DNA of 58,295 nt from Chitinophaga polysaccharea (GTDB lineage Bacteria; Bacteroidota; Bacteroidia; Chitinophagales; Chitinophagaceae): contig NZ_CABFVU010000007.1 in NCBI RefSeq assembly GCF_902150045.1, positions 1-58,295 of the forward strand, written 5' to 3'. Of this stretch, positions 52,257-58,295 are shown piece after piece. The position numbers and the translations under genes were made by a program. Position 1 is the stretch's first letter. Each line of letters begins with the position of its first letter. The notes under the pieces were generated by a model, which did no database searches, was not told where the DNA came from, and saw only the letters and a list, made by a program, of their open reading frames with translations.

Positions 52257-54113
52257 ATGCACAAACCTATTACCTACTTATTTCGGATACTTATCTTGTT
52301 CCTCCTTTTTACTGCCTGTTCACATGAAATAAAACCTGAAGACCTAACAGCAGTAGGCACTGATCCGGACTCTATTACCGCACCGGTACCTGTACGCAAT
52401 AAAAAAGTCAGTGCAGGACTAATGGGAACAATCATATATTCCGATAATCGGCCAGGACTAAACGAATATTACTCTATCAAAGGCTTTTTTGAAGATCAAC
52501 CTTATAAATACAAAACTAATGAGTATGGTTTTCTTCAATTTAACAATGACCAAATGTTGCAAGATGGTACAATTCTGAACTTTTACTATACACATATCCC
52601 AATATCAGCTCCTATAATACTTCAGGAGGGACGTACCCATTTTATCAAAAAAAGGCTCTTTTATGAATACATGCGTCAAGAAATCTCAGCTGCGGGAATG
52701 TCATTTGAAAATTCATCTGAAAATGGATTAGCATTTGAATTTACGAATGGTGTTTGGGCATTAAATAAATTACCATATGAAGGCTCATTTATACTAAACA
52801 CCTTGGTTCTAAATAATAAAACACCATCGCTTGATGAAATACAACCAGGTGACCTGCGGGGTGTCAATAGTGAAGGACGAATGGTTGTTTTGAGTCCGTA
52901 CTTATTGGCAGGATTCTTTCCTGAACAATCTAACGAAATTAATGAAAGGATAGATCTTAAATTGGCAGCAGGAAAAAGTATAAATGTCAAAGTAAATATT
53001 CCTACAAATGCCATGCCCATCGCCCCTTCGGAGAGTACTCTTTGGCAATATAATCAAGTAGAAGGGCTTTGGATCGAAGCCGGTAAAGCCCCAAAAATGG
53101 GCGATAAATATTATTGCAATTTGTCCCAAATTGGTTTTTTCTGTATTGCGGAGCAGGCACCTGCTGTTTATGTACACCTGAAACTAATAGACAAGAATAA
53201 TAATCCTCTTATATTTACGCCTGTACAAATCAACATACAATCTCAGGATCCCTCAAAAACATGGCCTAATGGGCTTTATACAAATAGTACTGGAGAACTC
53301 TCAGTCTACGTGCCTTATGATATTGCCTGGTCAATTACTATAAAAGACAATTGCGGTTTTAATATCACAACAAAAGAAATGTTGCCGATTAGAGAAAGCC
53401 TGTGGAAGACACTCGAAATAGAGTTAACAACACAGAATCAAGCAGTAGTGGAAGGTAAAACGTACAGTTGTGAAAAAACGCCTATGAAAAGTGGGCATAT
53501 TGTTATAAAAAACGGCCCCGTACAATACGCATATCCAATAAAGGATGGCAAATATTCCGTAGCCATTCCAATGTGTTCAAGTAACTCCAATCCCGACTTT
53601 CAATATAAGATTTACGATTCTAGCAATCGTCATGAAACAGCACCCAGAAGCTTCATTCCAATAAAAGGAGGAAAAATATCATTGCCCGACATAGAAGTAT
53701 GTAATTCTTTGATTAGACCAACCAACGGAGAAATAGTATTTAGAGTGGATAATCATACTTACACGATGAGAAGTCCACAGGATAGTCTAGCAATATACTA
53801 TTATGTAGATAAATATACCATGAAACCCAGTATAGGTATCATGGTTGTAAACACAGGTATATATATGTCTTATGGTGGGGAATCAGCAGGAAACTATAAA
53901 CTAGGTATTTTATCTTTTCAAGCAGCTTCTTCCCCAAGCTACTTTATGGCGCTTGCCCCCGATTATGAACGAGGTGATATTAAAGTAGATGAATTGGATT
54001 TTAAAGGAAGAATTATAAAAGGAAGCTTTCAAAGTACTGTTACAAGGAATCCGACTGTCTATACTCTTTATGATACAACTACTATCACCGGAACATTTAA
54101 TTTACATCCATGA
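52257..54113 (+). CDS. Large lipoprotein of unknown function with repeated beta-sandwich domains
   Basis: A 618-residue lipoprotein (lipobox LLFTAC, Cys21). The mature protein is beta-rich with carboxypeptidase-regulatory-like stretches: one near residues 55-120 (GLMGTIIYSDNRPGLNEYYS), one near 305-385 (VYVHLKLIDKNNNPLIFTPV, TNSTGELSVYVPYDIAWSIT) and one near 395-480. This resembles surface lipoproteins in Bacteroidetes, but I do not recognise the family. Base composition is clearly AT-richer than in the first 48 kb, which fits recent transfer. It stands alone, with a short spacer on both sides. Confidence 0.75.
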   Translation: MHKPITYLFRILILFLLFTACSHEIKPEDLTAVGTDPDSITAPVPVRNKKVSAGLMGTIIYSDNRPGLNEYYSIKGFFEDQPYKYKTNEYGFLQFNNDQMLQDGTILNFYYTHIPISAPIILQEGRTHFIKKRLFYEYMRQEISAAGMSFENSSENGLAFEFTNGVWALNKLPYEGSFILNTLVLNNKTPSLDEIQPGDLRGVNSEGRMVVLSPYLLAGFFPEQSNEINERIDLKLAAGKSINVKVNIPTNAMPIAPSESTLWQYNQVEGLWIEAGKAPKMGDKYYCNLSQIGFFCIAEQAPAVYVHLKLIDKNNNPLIFTPVQINIQSQDPSKTWPNGLYTNSTGELSVYVPYDIAWSITIKDNCGFNITTKEMLPIRESLWKTLEIELTTQNQAVVEGKTYSCEKTPMKSGHIVIKNGPVQYAYPIKDGKYSVAIPMCSSNSNPDFQYKIYDSSNRHETAPRSFIPIKGGKISLPDIEVCNSLIRPTNGEIVFRVDNHTYTMRSPQDSLAIYYYVDKYTMKPSIGIMVVNTGIYMSYGGESAGNYKLGILSFQAASSPSYFMALAPDYERGDIKVDELDFKGRIIKGSFQSTVTRNPTVYTLYDTTTITGTFNLHP

Positions 54114-54296
54114 GGTGAAGAGGCAGGCGAATTCTAAAGTAGTCGGACAAACGGTAACCTTATCGATGAAAGATGGATGCTCACCTGCAGTGACATTACA
54201 GAATTTTTCAAAATGATCGGGCCGTCTGGTGCGCTTAAAAATGATCACATGTATATCTATTTTCCATCTCTTAACAGATCCTAACAAGAACAACAC
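54114..54296. other. Probable gene scrap before the DUF7003-like gene
   Basis: The plus strand reads VKRQANSKVVGQTVTLSMKD and further coding-like residues, stops at about 54213, and continues in another frame (KMIGPSGALKNDHMYIYFPS). Neither has a start. It looks like the decayed end of a lost gene, possibly related to the toxin-type island, but no family can be named. Confidence 0.35.
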
Positions 54297-55088
54297 ATGT
54301 ATACTGAATCAATTATCTTATCACATTTCGACTCGGATTCGGACATTGAACAAACAAACTACTTTCCGGTTATCGGCAGCAACGATATCAAATATCATTT
54401 CTGGCTCGACCTGGAACATGGTTATTGCGAAACAGCCAGCAGCAGAATCCATCTATATGCAGATGAAGCGCGATGGGCCGTCGTTGCAGAAAAAGGCGGT
54501 TATCAAAACCGGGGAAACCGGGCAGAAATTGATCTATATTATTTTGGCAATTGTATAGACTATAATATAACTACCTATACAGATACAACTTACGTCTCAA
54601 ATTTACATCACGTCGTGCTAATCACAGAAGAAGAATGGGACCGGATCTGTAATGATGAGGGAGAGGACATGGAACAATTTGAAATGATCAATCCAGCTGC
54701 TACATATGTAACGATCAGAGATGTCCAAGTGCCTATTGAGCAGGAGGCATCAAAATATCATGATCTCGGGATTCATTCAAGAATTGATGGGAATCCGAGA
54801 AATTTGATCAGCTACGAAGATTTACTCCGATACTTTAACGATACTCAACCATCATTAATCAGCGCTAAAGAGACCGAAATCCGCCAACATATCCCTGAAG
54901 ATCTGCCAAAACTAATGACCATTGATCATTTCCACTTCAGCAGTGTCTATGCAGATGATCATAATCCTAGCCAGGAGGAGCTATATCAGCTCATCGCAAA
55001 AATTTTAGTCACCAAGGATACTACCTTATGGAAACCAACTCTACCTGCCAATAATCACTGGTCCAACTGGGAGTCAGGCCATCTTTAA
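54297..55088 (+). CDS. Hypothetical protein, resembles DUF7003-type immunity-like family
   Basis: A 263-residue soluble acidic protein without signal peptide. The N-terminal half has a conserved-looking core YHFWLDLEHGYCETASSRIH, LYADEARWAVVAEKGGYQNR and EIDLYYFGNCI, which I link to a Bacteroidetes family of unknown function seen beside Rhs toxin tips. No enzymatic motif is visible. Its stand-alone setting, AT-rich base use and the small orphan genes around it suggest an immunity gene kept without its toxin. Family naming is from memory and should be checked. Confidence 0.6.
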   Translation: MYTESIILSHFDSDSDIEQTNYFPVIGSNDIKYHFWLDLEHGYCETASSRIHLYADEARWAVVAEKGGYQNRGNRAEIDLYYFGNCIDYNITTYTDTTYVSNLHHVVLITEEEWDRICNDEGEDMEQFEMINPAATYVTIRDVQVPIEQEASKYHDLGIHSRIDGNPRNLISYEDLLRYFNDTQPSLISAKETEIRQHIPEDLPKLMTIDHFHFSSVYADDHNPSQEELYQLIAKILVTKDTTLWKPTLPANNHWSNWESGHL

Positions 55089-55225
55089 TTGTCGTTAATA
55101 TGAATTTCCAGGCAGTTGGCCCCGGTAATATTAAGGCAATAACCAACAAAGTAACCATCTATACCGGGGAAACGCGAGGGACAACCAGGCAGAAATTATC
55201 ATACAAGCAAATATATGCAGTGCTT

Positions 55226-55702
55226 CTATAATATATCAGGATAAGTTACCGCAATCCTTTTCACTAGTTCCTTATAATAGTCATAGGGAAACTCCCCTTC
55301 CCTGTCTTTCGCAAAACTTTTCTCTGAAAGTAAATGAAAATTCTTTTTCAGCTGATAAAACATAACAATCAAAAATTGCTTTTGCTTAATCCTAAAATCT
55401 ACCATCTTTTCATACTGACTGCCATCCCGATCTTCAGCAATACCAATTTCCACCGACAGAATATGTCTTTGTGTCTTATCCCTGGAAATTTGAAATATGC
55501 TCCAGCCAGGCTCATCAGCCCAGTGCATGGTCATTTCATCTTCATTACTTAATAAGGAAAGTAACAGCTTTGCAACATCATATAAAGGCTCACTAAATAC
55601 ACTTGAAATACTGATTTCGTGAATAGCACCATTTAAGTTGAGCAAAAATGTATTCCAGCCATACTTATTCAGAATTAACAAAAAGTCAATATTGTCTTCC
55701 AT
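55226..55702 (-). CDS. Hypothetical protein, immunity-like
   Basis: A 158-residue soluble protein from the ATG at 55702 (MEDNIDFLLILNKYGWNTFL). The start at 55798 would overlap the next gene by 77 bp and gives an N-terminus without family character. Features are typical of immunity proteins: acidic, alpha/beta, with HWADEPGWSIFQISRDKTQR and a final EFPYDYYKELVKRI. No family recognised. It follows the 55722-56399 gene on the same strand after 19 bp, so the two form a small operon. Confidence 0.6.
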   Translation of the reverse strand: MEDNIDFLLILNKYGWNTFLLNLNGAIHEISISSVFSEPLYDVAKLLLSLLSNEDEMTMHWADEPGWSIFQISRDKTQRHILSVEIGIAEDRDGSQYEKMVDFRIKQKQFLIVMFYQLKKNFHLLSEKSFAKDREGEFPYDYYKELVKRIAVTYPDIL

Positions 55703-55721
55703 GAAAATGATTTTTAGCGCA

Positions 55722-56399
55722 TCACCTAATCTCCAGGTTCTTAAAGTTAAATGTATGATCGAACAAATAGGAATAGATCGGATAAGGCCCCGCCCCACTT
55801 TGTCCCTCTAGAATAATTCCAGGGGTAAGATAACGGTTCATCAACATGCCATGACTCGCATAGTTATGGCTGGGAAAATATTGCTTTGTTAAGTCCTCTA
55901 CCTCTTTCAATAGTGCCTCCTGGTCAAACGAAAACTCCGGCAATAAGTCCTTGAAAGTAATCCTGAATATGGGCCCAAATCGATAATGTGCAGCCCGGAT
56001 CGTATTAAATCGATAGGTATCTAAATAGTAGATAGTATAATAGGGACATAGCAAAGATACCACCACCACTAGCTCTCGTTGATGAAGAATTTCCGGTGTA
56101 GAAAAGTCCGGTGTTTTAAGTTTAATATGTACAACGTAGCTGGGAAATTGAATAAAAGCCATATCCAATAGCTCCCAGTCACGCTTTTTCAATTCCTTTA
56201 CAAATAACGACCAGGCAGTCTCTTTTCCTTCAATCAAATCATTTATTTTATTGGCCACAATGTGGTCCCGCTCTATCATTCTCCTGGGTTGGTTATAATA
56301 CTCAGGCAGGCCAATTGGATAATACTGGTGAATATATTTCAGGAGATCAAGCATTATCTTATCTCCTATTGATGAGTCAAACGTCAGGGTTGGATACAT
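55722..56399 (-). CDS. Hypothetical protein, immunity-like
   Basis: A 225-residue soluble protein with no signal peptide. Hydrophobic blocks VVVSLLCPYYTIYYLDTYRF and SSIGDKIMLDLLKYIHQYYP are compatible with a globular alpha/beta fold. I do not recognise the family. It is the first gene of a two-gene unit with the 158-residue protein and lies in the AT-rich island. Confidence 0.6.
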   Translation of the reverse strand: MYPTLTFDSSIGDKIMLDLLKYIHQYYPIGLPEYYNQPRRMIERDHIVANKINDLIEGKETAWSLFVKELKKRDWELLDMAFIQFPSYVVHIKLKTPDFSTPEILHQRELVVVVSLLCPYYTIYYLDTYRFNTIRAAHYRFGPIFRITFKDLLPEFSFDQEALLKEVEDLTKQYFPSHNYASHGMLMNRYLTPGIILEGQSGAGPYPIYSYLFDHTFNFKNLEIR

Positions 56400-56566
56400 T
56401 AAAAGTCTTTTTAACCAACGGAGAAATTACTGAACATTTCTGAGATCGGAAAATCACGCGCCAAACTTATCTTGTCACAATAGCAACTTTCAATGCTATC
56501 CTAATACCTCCTTCTTCCCGAAAGAAGCGTATCCGGGTAACCACGCCCATCCTCCCGCCAAAGCCA

Positions 56567-56926
56567 TTAGGCTTTTTCCCTGCCAAATCTTGCTTTGTCT
56601 GTGCAACCAGCGGATAATGTTCCTTCAATCTCCCTTTGCAAAATGTTCTTAAGCGATGGCCCCTTCTTTATGGCAGCTCCCTCCTGCCTGAGCTCCAGTT
56701 CCACCGCCTCTTCACTAGCTGTTCTTCCTGGTAAGGGCAGGATGCTGACCTTTTTTCCAGCTTTCACTTTTTCCCAGTGTCCGGCTTTCGGTAAGGGAAT
56801 ATCCATTTCTAAACATATCCTACGTAATCCGACGTCAGAGACATAGTACTTCCTGGAGAGTGAAAGCAGCGACGTGGACCAAACCAGGTCGTAAAGCTCT
56901 TTGCGGGTTAGGCGTACTTTGTTCAT
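56567..56926 (-). CDS. DNA-binding-like small protein, possibly truncated
   Basis: A 119-residue protein whose first 50 residues (RLTRKELYDLVWSTSLLSLS, KYYVSDVGLRRICLEMDIPL, PKAGHWEKVKAGKK) form a known conserved helix-turn-helix-like segment found at the start of longer proteins in many bacteria. The rest is short and ends in GREKA with a stop at 56567, so the usual C-terminal part seems missing. It may be a remnant. Role unknown; the divergent gene at 56993 begins 66 bp away. Confidence 0.6.
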   Translation of the reverse strand: MNKVRLTRKELYDLVWSTSLLSLSRKYYVSDVGLRRICLEMDIPLPKAGHWEKVKAGKKVSILPLPGRTASEEAVELELRQEGAAIKKGPSLKNILQREIEGTLSAGCTDKARFGREKA

Positions 56927-56992
56927 GATCTAAAAAACATTATTTTGAATAAAATAAACGAAATTAAATACGTCAACTCCAGACTACCTAAT

Positions 56993-57571
56993 ATGAATCT
57001 AGAGGAAGCAAAAAATAGGGTAAGACAAGCTATCAAAGAAAATATAAACTATGATAGTGAATATAGAATTGATGAGGACGGGATAATTGGGACTGACTTT
57101 GCCTGGTATATACCATTTATGGATATAGGCATTAATAAACAAGATATATTTGTTGGGGCCTACTATGGCTTTATTGTAGGAAAAATTTTGGGAGATCTAC
57201 ATCGACCCGGAAGCGGGTTCACTATCGAAAAATGGCTGATAAGTTATGAACTTGGATTGCTTGATGGGCCACATGATCTAATAATTACCAAAATAAAAAA
57301 TGGACCTGCCACAAAACTGTACCTTCGAAAACTAAATCTCACATATTTCCGCGTGGAAATAGAAAATGGCATTCACTGGAAGATCCCCAAACATTTCACA
57401 GACAAAATGATTAATGAAAGACTCGCAAACCTCCCATGCAAATTTAAGAACCAAAGTTTTTCTTTTCATTTCGAAGCATTCAAAGAAATAAAAGAATCAA
57501 AAATATTCGACTATGAATTAATAAAAACAGTCGATGCAAAAGCAAATGAAATTGGTGAAAGAATAGAGTGA
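56993..57571 (+). CDS. Hypothetical protein, immunity-like
   Basis: A 192-residue protein from the ATG at 56993 (MNLEEAKNRVRQAI); the TTG at 56945 would add 16 residues. Visible pattern: an N-terminal helix, then IGTDFAWYIPFMDIGINKQD, IFVGAYYGFIVGKILGDLHR and a helical end. This looks like an immunity or small cytosolic protein, without a catalytic motif. AT-rich, with high Lys/Asn/Ile use. I cannot name the family. It is followed after 56 bp by another small gene on the same strand. Confidence 0.6.
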   Translation: MNLEEAKNRVRQAIKENINYDSEYRIDEDGIIGTDFAWYIPFMDIGINKQDIFVGAYYGFIVGKILGDLHRPGSGFTIEKWLISYELGLLDGPHDLIITKIKNGPATKLYLRKLNLTYFRVEIENGIHWKIPKHFTDKMINERLANLPCKFKNQSFSFHFEAFKEIKESKIFDYELIKTVDAKANEIGERIE

Positions 57572-57627
57572 GCCCGGGACATTATAAACAGCACGAACCC
57601 GTCAAAACCTTTTTAAGTCAATAACAT

Positions 57628-57975
57628 ATGGATAAGCAACAATTTGTGACCGCCGTTAATGCAAAGGTAGTCGCTGGTAGCGTCGAAGGATTAAGGCAAA
57701 TACTCTTACAGCCACCTGGTCGGGAACCACATAAAGATCTGGTAGAAGAATCAAACTGGTTCAAAAGCTTGAATGAAGAAGATAAAGCTATGGTCGAAAA
57801 AATCATTATAAGATCAGTTGAACAAGCAACTTTCACTTTCCTATGCATATTAGATGGTGTTAGTGCAATTGAAGACGGGCCTAATAAAGGGATACTAAAG
57901 TTAGTCTACGAAAAAGACGGGAAACAGGTACTCCTAAATGATGAGGACAGCGATTATTTACACGATTTGATGTAG
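57628..57975 (+). CDS. Hypothetical small acidic protein, immunity-like
   Basis: A 115-residue acidic protein: MDKQQFVTAVNAKVVAGSVE, LLQPPGREPHKDLVEESNWF, FTFLCILDGVSAIED and a C-terminal LNDEDSDYLHDLM. It resembles small helical proteins found next to polymorphic toxins, where they act as antidotes. No toxin precedes it here. Family not named with confidence. Confidence 0.6.
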   Translation: MDKQQFVTAVNAKVVAGSVEGLRQILLQPPGREPHKDLVEESNWFKSLNEEDKAMVEKIIIRSVEQATFTFLCILDGVSAIEDGPNKGILKLVYEKDGKQVLLNDEDSDYLHDLM

Positions 57976-58295
57976 CCACAGACCATATTATTTAAATTAC
58001 TAACAACCATAGAGGTTGACGTCTACATTTTAGCAACATAAGTAATCGTGGAAAATTGGATATGGTATTTTATTGCCAATGCGGATCTTGGTTTTATCTT
58101 ACTTAGTTAATTCCTGGAGTAAATTTACAAAAAATGGTTAGCTCAAAAGGAAGGAAAATATAATTTTCTGGGACTATTTCAATAAGTGTGTAAACTTAAA
58201 AATCGGGGATCAAATTAATAATTAGATTCTCACTCTTTTATCAAAAATAGTTAAAAACTGATTTAGGACCATGCCCCAGTTTCTAATGGGCATGG
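57976..58295. other. Terminal spacer with inverted repeat at the window end
   Basis: 320 bp of AT-rich DNA without a gene. The last bases hold a perfect 8-bp inverted repeat CCATGCCC (58269-58276) / GGGCATGG (58288-58295) with an 11-base loop. It may be the start of a terminator hairpin of the next locus; the window ends exactly at the arm. Confidence 0.5.

Noticed and set aside
1..58295. CRISPR arrays, tRNA and rRNA genes
   Set aside because: I looked for regularly spaced repeats and for conserved rRNA and tRNA sequence and saw none. The only tandem repeat (50334-50368) has two copies.
1..58295. Insertion sequences and transposases
   Set aside because: No transposase or integrase motif was found in the translated frames. 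The short hairpins seen here look like terminators or operators rather than element ends.
58269..58295. Terminal inverted repeat of a mobile element at the window end
   Set aside because: The two arms face each other over 11 bases, as in a hairpin; no matching copy is seen at the other end of the island.

Overview
The window looks like chromosomal DNA of a Bacteroidota bacterium, most likely from the Chitinophaga group. The evidence is SusC/SusD and FecI/FecR genes, TonB receptors carrying carboxypeptidase-like N-terminal domains, LytS/LytTR signalling, TlpA proteins, lipoproteins with C-terminal lipobox cysteines and Bacteroidetes-type Rhs core motifs. The genus is an inference. I saw no rRNA, tRNA or CRISPR array.

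Layout. 0-1.9 kb: an Rhs C-terminal tip with an ADP-ribosyltransferase-like toxin domain and a small putative immunity gene, spliced into the 3' end of an ECF sigma gene. 2.2-6.4 kb: a large secreted protein of unknown family, coupled to a secreted coiled-coil/trypsin-like protease. 6.5-14.3 kb: a chromate-type regulator (ChrB-like domain fused to an AraC HTH), ChrA, then an outer-membrane factor, RND pump and lipoprotein adaptor. 14.3-20.2 kb: a broken fatty acid hydroxylase, a lipoprotein, and an EmrAB/TolC-like exporter with a divergent AraC regulator. 20.2-23.7 kb: DoxX and an ECF sigma gene diverging from mirror-image promoter-like elements, then a siderophore-type TonB receptor. 24-28.4 kb: a Tat-exported alpha/beta hydrolase, a dihaem cytochrome P460-like protein, a lipoprotein and a LytS/LytTR pair. 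28.5-38.6 kb: a DUF1223 protein and a FecI-FecR-SusC-SusD-TlpA-TlpA locus. 38.7-42.8 kb: a DoxX-like protein and a pxpBCA 5-oxoprolinase operon with an NRAMP-type transporter. 43-43.8 kb: an XRE/DUF2975 pair with a palindromic operator.

44-48.8 kb holds the most interesting system: a C39-peptidase ABC exporter, an HlyD adaptor and three small genes with closely matching double-glycine leaders. One encodes a Gly/Leu core built on an 11-residue repeat. The third precursor gene is cut by a junction with a truncated crp/fnr gene. No modification enzyme or obvious immunity gene is visible, so this looks like secretion of unmodified peptides (bacteriocin or signal).

49-58.3 kb is decaying or accessory DNA. 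A GlcG/HbpS-like gene has an in-frame stop, its SDR neighbour has a one-base T-run frameshift, and then comes a visibly AT-rich stretch of small orphan genes, several resembling immunity-type proteins of polymorphic toxin loci. With the Rhs tip at the other edge, the window seems to be bounded by toxin/immunity DNA on both sides.
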